This document shows positions 1 through 7,040 of a stretch of DNA of 14,956 bases, in pieces. The stretch is from Methanosarcinaceae archaeon (lineage in GTDB: Archaea > Halobacteriota > Methanosarcinia > Methanosarcinales > Methanosarcinaceae), in the NCBI GenBank assembly GCA_030655675.1, contig JAUSPM010000035.1, forward strand, positions 1 to 14,956. Direction: 5' to 3'. The notes under the pieces are model-generated. The model made no database searches. It saw only the letters and a list, made by a program, of their open reading frames with translations, and was not told the DNA's origin. The translations under genes were made by a program, and so were the position numbers. Each line of letters opens with the position of its first letter. Position 1 is the stretch's first letter.

Positions 1-4
1 AAAA

Positions 5-829
5 ATGGATGATTCTGCACAATTGATCCTAATAGCCGGATTCACAATAGGACTTGCGATTGTAGTTTCAACTATCATGCTAAACAATATCATCTTTGCA
101 AGCAACATGGCATCAGAATCGAGTATTGATGCAAACCGTTATTATGTTTCAAATGCCATGCAGATGTCATCGGATGCATTTGGTGGTGCATATGGTAATG
201 CAACAAAGGACCAAGCACAATTCAATGAAACACTTTTCAACCAGTACATGTTCAGTTACAACCAAAAGGCTGCATCTATGTACGCACTTTCAGGCATATC
301 ATTTAATGTTCAAAATAGTACTTTTTATGATGGTTATTTTACAGAGAACGGACTTTCGGATGGCAACCCAGATTGGGTCGTCATGGCGGGAATAAATACG
401 ACAGATCACTTTTTGATCGAGATTAACGATATAAGTGTTCTTGGAAATGCTACTAATGCGTTTACTGTTCAGGCTATTAATCAATCAAATGTAACAGTTT
501 GGTCAATTAAGTTGTATAATGATAGTGAAAATGTAAATAGTACTGTTTTTAACCAATCAATGGCGATAGTTGGGGGGGAAACAACAAACATTAACTCATT
601 TAATATAACAAATAATTCAATTTATCATCTTGAATATTACACTGCAAGCGAGACATATAAGTTAAAGTTCCTGAATGGTACCAATGCTGTCGGGTATTTT
701 ACAATATCGGGAAACCGGACTGATGATACGTCATTTTCACGGACAAGACACTGGATGACAAATGCCACCATTAGCACATCTTCAGGAAAGACAAGAATTA
801 ATATATCGACACCGATTTCTATTCCATAG
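5..829 (+). CDS. Secreted pilin-like protein (DUF7261-like)
   Basis: 274-aa protein with a short polar N-terminus (MDDSAQ), one hydrophobic segment at about residues 7-31, and a long Asn/Ser/Thr-rich tail with more than ten N-X-S/T sequons. This is the shape of an archaeal type IV pilin-like or pseudopilin protein: inserted by its N-terminal helix and exposed outside the cell, probably N-glycosylated. The N-terminus resembles the DUF7261 proteins that occur in haloarchaeal and methanogen pilus-like clusters; this match is from memory and moderate. The ATG lies 4 bases from the window edge, so its ribosome site and promoter are not visible, and an upstream partner gene is likely. Its stop codon overlaps the AGGAG of the next gene, so the two are probably translationally coupled. 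No enzymatic motif is seen. Confidence 0.8.
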   Translation: MDDSAQLILIAGFTIGLAIVVSTIMLNNIIFASNMASESSIDANRYYVSNAMQMSSDAFGGAYGNATKDQAQFNETLFNQYMFSYNQKAASMYALSGISFNVQNSTFYDGYFTENGLSDGNPDWVVMAGINTTDHFLIEINDISVLGNATNAFTVQAINQSNVTVWSIKLYNDSENVNSTVFNQSMAIVGGETTNINSFNITNNSIYHLEYYTASETYKLKFLNGTNAVGYFTISGNRTDDTSFSRTRHWMTNATISTSSGKTRINISTPISIP

Positions 830-837
830 GAGTTGTC

Positions 838-1314
838 ATGAAAAGAGATATCTTAAACGATGATAATGCAGTATCCATATCAATTGGGTTCATATTGACA
901 TTTACAATAACGGTCATCGCTTTTTTGATGATAATGCAGACATTCTATGGTATGCTTTACCAGGCTGAACATACGGTGTTACGAGAGGAGTTTGAGATAC
1001 ATGGTAATGATATTGCGGTTCAACTCACAAACATTGATACGATCGTTAATGTCACTCTAAGTTCAGGGGGTAGCGTTGGTGAGATACGTTATGACGTGTC
1101 TTTACCTGATAAGATCGCGGGCAGTTATTATTCGGTTGAGTTCTCAAATGACACAAATGAGATTATATTTGGATCCGACGATCGGCTGGAAACAATATCC
1201 AAGATCCCTTATATTACCCAGACAACCAATGTTTCATCAACAAAGATATACAGTGCTGCAGGTGAGCATTATTTATTATACAATCCATCGACTAATTTAA
1301 TTGAAGTGTACTAA
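838..1314 (+). CDS. Secreted pilin-like protein (DUF7266-like)
   Basis: 158-aa protein with an N-terminal basic/acidic stretch (MKRDILNDD) followed by AVSISIGF and a hydrophobic helix to about residue 36. This is a class III-type signal region, where a prepilin peptidase (PibD/EppA type) would cut before the AVS. The remainder is a beta-rich extracellular domain with several sequons. It resembles DUF7266 proteins that accompany DUF7261 in haloarchaea. A good ribosome site, AGGAG at 828-832, sits 5 bases before the ATG and overlaps the upstream stop codon, which fixes the start and indicates operon organisation with the gene at 5-829. It is probably a minor pilin or assembly subunit; no partner ATPase or membrane platform is in the window. 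Confidence 0.8.
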   Translation: MKRDILNDDNAVSISIGFILTFTITVIAFLMIMQTFYGMLYQAEHTVLREEFEIHGNDIAVQLTNIDTIVNVTLSSGGSVGEIRYDVSLPDKIAGSYYSVEFSNDTNEIIFGSDDRLETISKIPYITQTTNVSSTKIYSAAGEHYLLYNPSTNLIEVY

Positions 1315-1337
1315 GATGTTACTAATGGTATAGACGA

Positions 1338-1351
1338 TATATAAAAACAGG
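1338..1351 (+). promoter_or_regulatory. TATA box and AGG element before third pilin gene
   Basis: TATATAAAAACAGG, followed by AAATG. The TATA core is about 25-29 bases before the ATG at 1367, the archaeal spacing for a near-leaderless transcript. The same string with one change recurs before the paralogue. Confidence 0.5.
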
Positions 1352-1366
1352 AAATGATCCGGACGC

Positions 1367-2149
1367 ATGAAATTGACCAGAATTCTAAGATCGGAAGATG
1401 CAGTTTCAGAAGTTGTTGATTTTAGCATTATACTTGGAATAATGCTCTTAGCAGTTGCTGTGATCGGAGTTGCAGGTTTCCCGCTTGTAGATCACATGCA
1501 GGAATCAGGTCATGCAGAAAATGTCAGACAGAGTTTCATAGTTCTTACGGCGAATATCAACAAGATCGTGTTTGGTGCTGCACCTTCGCAGTCTGTTGAA
1601 CTGAAGTTATACGGTGGCCTTCTTTCAGTAACGGGGGACAGTGCTATCAATGTGACTGTACGGGCATGGAATGAATCAAATTCGACTATTGAATCCTATA
1701 CGTTCGAGAGGCAGATGCGAATGATCCAGAATGAGTACGAAGATCGTTTTATCTGTTATGAGAATACCGGTACATGGGTGCAGTATCCAATAGGCGATGC
1801 TTTGATGGTGTCGCAACCTCGTTTTGTATTGCATGATGGTGTATTCACAATACCTGCGGTGATGATATCTGGTTCAACAGGCATATCCGGAGTAGGGCTT
1901 GTGCGTGTTACGTCTGATGGTGGTGTGGCTTCTGTGTATAGTTATTATAATGTATCGCAGGTGGATATTACAATTAAAAGTAAGTATTACAAGGGATGGG
2001 AGAGATATCTGAATGATACAGATGATTTGGGAATGAATTTTGTGGGTTTTGATCATACAAATACAACCGTGCATTTGCAAAAGATATATTCTCCTGATAA
2101 TATTGATGTGCATATCATTTATTCTCCGATGAGCGTTACGGTTGATTAA
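1367..2149 (+). CDS. Pilin-like protein with archaeal class III N-terminus (DUF7289-like)
   Basis: 260-aa protein. Residues 1-10 are charged (MKLTRILRSED), then AVSEVVDF begins a hydrophobic helix to about residue 40, the archaeal type IV pilin/archaellin N-terminal layout. The ectodomain has the blocks GAAPSQ, GGLLSV, INVTV and, near residues 145-165, a tryptophan-containing YENTGTWVQYP block. All are recognisable in the next gene, so the two are paralogues (DUF7289-like). There are several N-X-S/T sequons. A TATA-like element at 1338-1346 lies about 25 bases before the ATG and no well-placed Shine-Dalgarno is present, which suggests a leaderless or very short-leader transcript separate from, or added to, readthrough from 838-1314. 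It is likely a surface pilus subunit; the exact assembly is unknown. Confidence 0.82.
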   Translation: MKLTRILRSEDAVSEVVDFSIILGIMLLAVAVIGVAGFPLVDHMQESGHAENVRQSFIVLTANINKIVFGAAPSQSVELKLYGGLLSVTGDSAINVTVRAWNESNSTIESYTFERQMRMIQNEYEDRFICYENTGTWVQYPIGDALMVSQPRFVLHDGVFTIPAVMISGSTGISGVGLVRVTSDGGVASVYSYYNVSQVDITIKSKYYKGWERYLNDTDDLGMNFVGFDHTNTTVHLQKIYSPDNIDVHIIYSPMSVTVD

Positions 2150-2155
2150 TTGTAT

Positions 2156-2170
2156 TATATAAAAAAAGGA
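2156..2170 (+). promoter_or_regulatory. TATA box and AGG element before fourth pilin gene
   Basis: TATATAAAAAAAGGA, followed by AACATG. It sits about 28-32 bases before the ATG at 2188 and matches the element at 1338-1351 almost base for base. The AAGGA is too far (about 18 bases) to serve as a normal ribosome site. Confidence 0.5.
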
Positions 2171-2187
2171 AACATGGTGTATGAAAT

Positions 2188-3645
2188 ATGAACTTGAAAC
2201 TGTTTAAGTCTGAAAGTGCGGTTTCGCCTGTTATTGGAATTATAATCATATTAGGTTTGACTATACTTTCGATCAGTTCAATGTTGATCTATAGTGTTCC
2301 CACACTTGACGGATTGGAAGATATGGCAAAAGCACAAAAAGTTGAGCAGGCTTTTACTGTTTTCGACTCAAGAACAAGTAAGGTGGCTCTTGGTGAATCT
2401 CCTATCCAGACCACGTATGTTTCACTTATGGGTGGCACTATTAATGTCAATGGTGATCAGGATGCATATAACGAGAGTAAGATAGTTATTGTCACTGTTG
2501 ACATTAGTAATCCCATCTATGCCTCTTTTGATCAATATAGGTGGCGGGGTTGGGAGCCTTATGTGGGTGTAGGAAATTTTGATGAATTTAATTGTTCACT
2601 TGGAAGTATAGAATATAGTCTTGATGATCGTATCATAGCATACGAGGGTGGCGGTGTGTGGTCAAAATATCCAACAGGCAGCACAATTATGATCTCACCT
2701 CCTGAATTCCATTACAATGGTGAAACGCTTACTCTTCCACTTATGAAGATAAATGGAAGGTCCGGTGTGAGCGGTACCGGTGATGTGGGTGTTTCTATCA
2801 GTTCGAACAATATGCCGATTGTGCTATATCCAACTACTGGTAACAGGGTCAATCCACTTGGAGCGGATAAGATTATTATCTACATAAAGAGCGAATATTA
2901 TGATGCATGGGCTAATTATGCAAATAGTCAGACATATACCAGTGCAACTGTGGATGCTGCAAATAATACTGCTATTATCGAACTGGATGTAATTCCGCCA
3001 ATGGGGGAATCAACATTGACAGATGCTTTTAAAGTTGGGATACTCAATTCTACAATATCTTCACCAATCTATAACTTTTCCTTTAATTTTGTTGCCAGTG
3101 GTGCTCAAGGGCTGAATCCTTCCAATTATGATATATCTGCATCATCTGGAACTAAAACATTGACTTACACATTAGATAAGACAGCAGGATTGAGACTTGA
3201 TGTTGAATATAAGGATACTGCTGCTGGTTCTGAATATATAGAACGCTGGTCAAATACTGGTCCAATTACAGTAACAGGGGACCCTGAAACAGCGACGGTT
3301 GATTTTTTGTCTGAGACTTATATTATGAAATATAGCGACGGCAATTCCAATGATGCTTATGCTGAACCTGATTTCTCATGGGGTCCGATCGGTGAACTAA
3401 GTACGCTGCCTGACCTCATAATAGATGATACTAATAATCAATCCACCTCATTAAACAACCTTACCCAACACTACATGAAACTTCTTACGATGGACGGTTC
3501 GGTCATATTCAGTATCGATGGGGGGCCGCAGGACCCTGTTGATTATGAAGAATCAACGCTCACTCTGTATTATCATGGCATGCCCGGAGCTATCACATAT
3601 TTGCATATTACAAAAAATGAACTTGATGCGGCTGTAACTATTTGA
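2188..3645 (+). CDS. Large pilin-like protein with C-terminal extension (DUF7289-like)
   Basis: 485-aa paralogue of the preceding gene. Residues 8-36 are a canonical archaeal pilin start (SESAVSPVIGIIIILGLTIL), the commonest form of the class III signal. Residues about 55-240 align with the upstream paralogue by eye: GESPIQ with GAAPSQ, YEGGGVWSKYP with YENTGTWVQYP, IYIKSEYYDAW with ITIKSKYYKGW. From about residue 250 on there is an additional ~230-aa Ser/Thr/Asp-rich, beta-rich extension with no motif I recognise. It carries sequons (NST, NFS, NQS, NLT). The start is chosen because upstream ATGs at 2173 and 2180 hit stops within a few codons. The TATA-like element and AGGAAA upstream repeat those of the preceding gene. 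It is probably a surface-exposed, pilus-associated tip or adhesin-like subunit (inference). Confidence 0.82.
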   Translation: MNLKLFKSESAVSPVIGIIIILGLTILSISSMLIYSVPTLDGLEDMAKAQKVEQAFTVFDSRTSKVALGESPIQTTYVSLMGGTINVNGDQDAYNESKIVIVTVDISNPIYASFDQYRWRGWEPYVGVGNFDEFNCSLGSIEYSLDDRIIAYEGGGVWSKYPTGSTIMISPPEFHYNGETLTLPLMKINGRSGVSGTGDVGVSISSNNMPIVLYPTTGNRVNPLGADKIIIYIKSEYYDAWANYANSQTYTSATVDAANNTAIIELDVIPPMGESTLTDAFKVGILNSTISSPIYNFSFNFVASGAQGLNPSNYDISASSGTKTLTYTLDKTAGLRLDVEYKDTAAGSEYIERWSNTGPITVTGDPETATVDFLSETYIMKYSDGNSNDAYAEPDFSWGPIGELSTLPDLIIDDTNNQSTSLNNLTQHYMKLLTMDGSVIFSIDGGPQDPVDYEESTLTLYYHGMPGAITYLHITKNELDAAVTI

Positions 3646-3674
3646 TTAGTTTGCAGCCAGCATCATGTTTTAAC

Positions 3675-3682
3675 AAAAAAAA
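3675..3682 (-). terminator. T-run terminator after the membrane protein gene
   Basis: Eight A's on the plus strand (T8 on the minus strand) begin 7 bases past the stop of the minus-strand gene 3689-4249, within the 43-bp gap between two convergent genes. Archaeal termination commonly uses such T-tracts. Confidence 0.5.
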
Positions 3683-3688
3683 TTCCGT

Positions 3689-4249
3689 TTATTCGATCTC
3701 ACCAGCAATTGCAGTTGGTGCTTCTTCTATATAGCTGGAAGCTGCAAGTGTGTAGCATATTGTGGTATATGGCAGTATCAATACAAAAGCAAAAGGTATT
3801 GAGCCTCCGATCGCATTTAGAACGACAATTATCACGAATAGGATAAGTGTGTCCTTAAAATTCTTTTTACCTATGTTGATGCTCTCTTTTATTGCATCTA
3901 TTCCACCGTAGTCCCTCAGGACCAGGAGCGGAAGCGCATATATTAGCAAAATTGATAATATTATTCCCGGGATTATTAAAAAGATATAACCTATTGTTAT
4001 AATCACAACAGCTGCTATTACAAATACCCAGCTTCGTATGAAGTTGTTGAATCCTTCGAATACGTCATTTATCTCTACAGTTTCACCTTTCATTCCTCTT
4101 ACTGCCATATAGGTCAAGCCATAAACCAATGGGGCAATGGTGATTATAAATATTGATCCTATAGCTACTATCAAAGTGCCTATGATGAAGGCTACGATAT
4201 TGTTCTTGAATATGTTCCATGAATTTGTCATTATGGTTTCAATTTGCAT
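3689..4249 (-). CDS. Multi-pass membrane protein (DUF975/YciC-like superfamily)
   Basis: 186-aa hydrophobic protein with about five to six membrane segments. After a short N-terminus (MQIETIMTNSWNIFKNNI) come two helices, then a cytoplasmic loop (VRGMKGETVEINDVFEGFNNF), a long helix pair around the IIPGIIL motif, a charged loop (RDYGGIDAIKESINIGKKNFKDT) and two further helices. This pattern is typical of the poorly characterised DUF975/YciC/GPDPase-membrane-domain-like proteins; no catalytic residue is visible. I placed the start at the ATG at 4247-4249 because GAGGTGGT, a strong Shine-Dalgarno, lies 6-13 bases upstream; the longer in-frame ATG at 4264 would itself contain that site. A TATA-like stretch on the minus strand near 4283-4293 could drive it. 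It is convergent with the pilin genes. Confidence 0.8.
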   Translation of the reverse strand: MQIETIMTNSWNIFKNNIVAFIIGTLIVAIGSIFIITIAPLVYGLTYMAVRGMKGETVEINDVFEGFNNFIRSWVFVIAAVVIITIGYIFLIIPGIILSILLIYALPLLVLRDYGGIDAIKESINIGKKNFKDTLILFVIIVVLNAIGGSIPFAFVLILPYTTICYTLAASSYIEEAPTAIAGEIE

Positions 4250-4490
4250 GAAATACCACCTCATTAAATTTGAGTGTGGTCAACATATATTAATTCTTTT
4301 ACAACATGGTTGGATTCGATGTTTTATTATTGATGCTACTACAAGACCATTGGCATCTATACATTTTTATAAAAATAGAGGGAAATAATTATCAATTAAA
4401 AAACAGATTTTGAATATGTTTCATTATTGTTTTGAATGCATACTCTCGTGGGCAATAATATAAAAAGAATACCCCACTCCACTAACCCGT

Positions 4491-4518
4491 TTGTTTAACA
4501 TACCCCTATGCTAAACAA
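4491..4518. repeat. 28-bp imperfect palindrome
   Basis: Arms 4491-4502 and 4507-4518 pair over 12 positions with a single A/C mismatch around a CCCC loop. The halves read TTGTTTAACATA and TATGCTAAACAA. It sits about 20-30 bases downstream of the TATA-like box at 4458-4468, where a transcript would start, so it could be an operator or the first hairpin of a leader. Confidence 0.65.
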
Positions 4519-4534
4519 TATGTATGTTGTGCAA

Positions 4535-4552
4535 CTACTATGTACGTAGTAG
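4535..4552. promoter_or_regulatory. TACTAC-type palindromic operator candidate 1
   Basis: CTACTATGTACGTAGTAG is an 18-bp palindrome with 16 of 18 symmetric positions. Its half-site recurs at 4337-4342, 4582-4590 and 4782-4797. Confidence 0.5.
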
Positions 4553-4595
4553 CATCAATATATACAGTGGTGTGAATAAAATACTACTACTAATT

Positions 4596-4632
4596 AAGAG
4601 ATTATATCACTTTATTATAACATTAATCTCTT
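4596..4632. repeat. 9-bp inverted repeat with 19-nt loop
   Basis: AAGAGATTA at 4596-4604 is complementary to TAATCTCTT at 4624-4632. The loop is AT-rich. Confidence 0.5.
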
Positions 4633-4710
4633 TATAATAGGTAAATTTGGATATAATTTGAAAAAATAGATTTATTCAGTATTTAAATCTAATATACTTA
4701 TGCATTAAAA

Positions 4711-4738
4711 GTTTTCATACCTATTGTGGCATGAAAAC
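4711..4738. repeat. 8-bp perfect inverted repeat
   Basis: GTTTTCAT at 4711-4718 pairs with ATGAAAAC at 4731-4738 across a 12-nt loop (ACCTATTGTGGC), about 75 bases before the downstream ATG. Confidence 0.5.
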
Positions 4739-4781
4739 ACTTAATACTCAGTAGCACTCTAATACCATTTGGATAATCAAT

Positions 4782-4797
4782 TACTACTAAAGTAGTA
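4782..4797. promoter_or_regulatory. TACTAC-type palindromic operator candidate 2
   Basis: TACTAC-TAAA-GTAGTA: perfect 6-bp arms ending 15 bases before the ATG at 4813. The position over the likely start of transcription suits autorepression by the downstream ribbon-helix-helix protein (inference). Confidence 0.5.
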
Positions 4798-4812
4798 CGG
4801 AATTAGATTACA

Positions 4813-5883
4813 ATGTTAATTCGAAAGAACATATCACTGGATGAAAAATATCTGAAAAAATTGCAACCACTTATGGATGTAAATGGTGGTAATTTAAGCG
4901 CAGCCATACGTGATACGATCGAACTAACAGATGTTGCATTGCAAAACCATGGGACTATTGAAGAATCCATTGTTGCTTTGAACACTCCTGTTGCTTCTCC
5001 TGCCAGATTTGATGACTTGCTTGAAAACGGTGAACATCTCATAATAAATCGAACGGCACTGAAGTGGTTGATAAAAAACAGCAGTGGGTGTCTTATAGAT
5101 GAGGAACTTGTTGATGAGCTCATAAATCCATTCTCAATTCAGACAATGATGGAACTTGATATATATCTCAACAATCTAAGTCAGGAATTTGGATGGGGAA
5201 TAGAAGTATCAATATTTTGTATGGATCCTATTGACCCGGATACTGCAACAATTACATTTTCAAATGGTGACTCTTATCTCAGGGATTTTTTTGCAGAACA
5301 CATTGCATTGTTTTTAGCAAAATGGAAGCAACTAGACATCGATGACCTTTATCGTAGGTCAAAATCAATAAGGATCGATTTTAAAAAGTCCACCGTTGTT
5401 CCAGATGAGGTGCCATCAGGTATAATGAAGCATTTTGGTCATCTTGATCCACTTCACAAGGAACTTCACAAAAAGGAAGTATTTTGGGTTGGACTTGTAA
5501 ATGCTTACAAAACAACAGGTTACAATATGGTAGCCATCCCAAAGAACCATTTTGAGTCCATTGCAGCTGGTGATGTGCCGGATGGCACCACCGTATTTGA
5601 GAAAGTTACTAACCATCCGATCGAGGATATTCCGCTTTCTGAACTGCTGGTGCTATTTAAAAGGATTTTCTCGGTATCACAGATCGTGAACAACATTGAG
5701 ATACATTTGGAACCTGGTAATGAATCTGTAAAGATCCAGCATGATTATAGGGATGAAAAAACCATTATGAAATTAATTCAATATTTCACTAATATTTTTG
5801 AAGCGAACGGACATAAGTTCGATGTCACACATTCAAGCAGTTTAATGATCTTCAAACGTCAGGCTTCAGAGTTAAAATTGTGA
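4813..5883 (+). CDS. Probable ribbon-helix-helix regulator with unknown C-terminal domain
   Basis: 356-aa protein. Residues 2-45 fit a ribbon-helix-helix DNA-binding fold: a short strand (LIRKNISL), helix A (DEKYLKKLQPLMDVN), a turn (GGN) and helix B (LSAAIRDTIELTDVAL), with the CopG/Arc-like NLSAAIRD motif. The other ~310 residues are predicted mixed alpha/beta and soluble, with no membrane segment and no enzyme signature I recognise. They include a WGIEVSIFCMDPID strand, a DDLYRRSKSIRIDF block and a C-terminal helix/strand pair (IMKLIQYFTNIFEANG). A ligand- or partner-sensing role is inference. No Shine-Dalgarno is visible before the ATG, so the transcript may be leaderless. Its promoter region carries the TACTAC/GTAGTA palindromes, the natural binding sites for a dimeric RHH protein. 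A T-rich terminator-like stretch follows the stop. Confidence 0.78.
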   Translation: MLIRKNISLDEKYLKKLQPLMDVNGGNLSAAIRDTIELTDVALQNHGTIEESIVALNTPVASPARFDDLLENGEHLIINRTALKWLIKNSSGCLIDEELVDELINPFSIQTMMELDIYLNNLSQEFGWGIEVSIFCMDPIDPDTATITFSNGDSYLRDFFAEHIALFLAKWKQLDIDDLYRRSKSIRIDFKKSTVVPDEVPSGIMKHFGHLDPLHKELHKKEVFWVGLVNAYKTTGYNMVAIPKNHFESIAAGDVPDGTTVFEKVTNHPIEDIPLSELLVLFKRIFSVSQIVNNIEIHLEPGNESVKIQHDYRDEKTIMKLIQYFTNIFEANGHKFDVTHSSSLMIFKRQASELKL

Positions 5884-5893
5884 TATAATAAAT

Positions 5894-5918
5894 TCAGATG
5901 TTTTTTGTGTCTGATTTT
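5894..5918 (+). terminator. T-rich terminator after the RHH-like gene
   Basis: TCAGA (5894-5898) and TCTGA (5910-5914) can pair around a loop containing T6, followed by TTTT. It lies in the 39-bp gap between two convergent genes. Confidence 0.4.
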
Positions 5919-5922
5919 CGCA

Positions 5923-7011
5923 CTAGATTATAACCATACGCCCTGTCGTATCGTATTTTGTAAATCCTGTCGCATCAACTGATGGGTATGTGTCGATAAG
6001 ACAAATATCAAAAGCATCAACTTCTTCCAAATTCAGAAGTTTCCTGAAGTCTCCATGGAACACATCGATCACAATGCCATTCCCTTTAGCCTGTGCAACT
6101 TGGATTGGTTCATCTCCAATATCCGGCAACGTTGATATGTCCACAAACTTTTCAAGTTCAACTTCCAATATTTCTTTGTTTACTTCGATATTGATCAGTG
6201 TATTCTCAATAGCAGTCCGCCATGCATCGTTCAATATCACATGTTCTGCACCTGCAAGCACACACATAAGCCCAAGGGTCCCGGGTCCGCAAAATCCATC
6301 GACCACGGTCTTTCTTGTCAGGTGTCCTTGCATGTATAACCTTTCAAGAACTTGCATTTTCGCGGGCGATTCGCGTCCAAATTCGATGTGTATCTTTGAC
6401 TGGCTTTTGTAGATACACAGTTCTCCAAAACTTGATGCTACCACATCACATCGCACATCGCATCCTGCGAGTAACTCATAAGTATGCGGTTCACTATCCG
6501 TATCCAGAATTCCCACGCTCTGCGTAGGAGTTCCAACTCTTTTTATCACGCCTTTGATCTCAGGAATGTCTATAAGTTTCTCTGCAACCAGCGGGTCAAT
6601 ATTATCCGCGATCAAAATAAGATCGTTATTTTTAAGTCGAGGTGCAAATGCGAGCGGACATCCGATGGCTATCAAAGGTGTTCCCACATCAAAGAGGCGT
6701 GCCTCCTTGCTTCGACATCCATATTCAATCATCACTGCCAGCGCTTCTACCATAACGATATCAAGATGGCGTGCTCCACAGTTGTTGCATGGTGTGTTGT
6801 CATATCCCTCCTCCTCGATGATCCTAAATGGCGCATCTTTTTTGAGTTTAGGGTCAGGCGGACAACTGTTACATGCCATGTATAATGTATAGAGATTATC
6901 CAGAATGTTCCCGGCTGGTTCTATACATTCAGAACCACCACAGGTGGGGCAGGATATCGATGTTGATTCGGTCGATGTGGTCGATGTGGTCGCTACGGTC
7001 ACCAGGGTCAT
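5923..7011 (-). CDS. Zinc-ribbon class I SAM-dependent methyltransferase (Trm5-like core)
   Basis: 362-aa protein. After a Thr/Ser-rich start (residues 1-20) come cysteine pairs C21-P-T-C24 and C47-N-S-C50, the shape of a zinc ribbon, and another CNNC pair at 75-78. Residues 236-264 form a class I methyltransferase motif I (VVDGFCGPGTLGL, then GAEHVILND), and DICLIDTYP at about 335-343 fits motif IV. The motif I wording is closest to Trm5-like and related archaeal RNA methyltransferases, but the N-terminal half is not Trm5; the middle (residues 85-230) is unrecognised. It probably binds SAM; the substrate, perhaps a nucleic acid given the zinc modules, is inference. The minus-strand TATA-like element at 7028-7039 is only ~20 bases from the ATG, and no Shine-Dalgarno is seen. 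A short direct repeat (TCGATGTGG, twice) lies in the coding start. Confidence 0.75.
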   Translation of the reverse strand: MTLVTVATTSTTSTESTSISCPTCGGSECIEPAGNILDNLYTLYMACNSCPPDPKLKKDAPFRIIEEEGYDNTPCNNCGARHLDIVMVEALAVMIEYGCRSKEARLFDVGTPLIAIGCPLAFAPRLKNNDLILIADNIDPLVAEKLIDIPEIKGVIKRVGTPTQSVGILDTDSEPHTYELLAGCDVRCDVVASSFGELCIYKSQSKIHIEFGRESPAKMQVLERLYMQGHLTRKTVVDGFCGPGTLGLMCVLAGAEHVILNDAWRTAIENTLINIEVNKEILEVELEKFVDISTLPDIGDEPIQVAQAKGNGIVIDVFHGDFRKLLNLEEVDAFDICLIDTYPSVDATGFTKYDTTGRMVII

Positions 7012-7027
7012 ATCTGTAAAGGATAAG

Positions 7028-7040
7028 TTATAATATATAG
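7028..7040. promoter_or_regulatory. Shared divergent TATA element
   Basis: TTATAATATATAG in a 48-bp gap between two divergent genes. It reads as a TATA box on both strands and lies about 20-25 bases from each ATG (7011 minus, 7060 plus), the distance expected for leaderless transcripts in both directions. Confidence 0.5.

Larger units (their letters stand above)
4265..4812. promoter_or_regulatory. Divergent control region rich in inverted repeats
   Basis: This 548-bp AT-rich gene-free stretch separates the divergent genes at 3689-4249 (minus) and 4813-5883 (plus). It holds a rightward TATA-like box (AATATAAAAAG, about 4458-4468), four occurrences of TACTAC-type motifs, and at least six inverted repeats: 4491-4518, 4515-4530, 4535-4552, 4596-4632, 4711-4738 and 4782-4797. 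Short open frames across it look like chance. Such length and symmetry are far beyond the compact 40-120 bp spacers elsewhere in the window, so it probably carries operators and perhaps a structured leader. Confidence 0.55.

Noticed and set aside
4137..4388. 83-aa plus-strand frame across the start of the membrane protein gene
   Set aside because: It runs antisense to a clear minus-strand gene and has no promoter, ribosome site or recognisable product.
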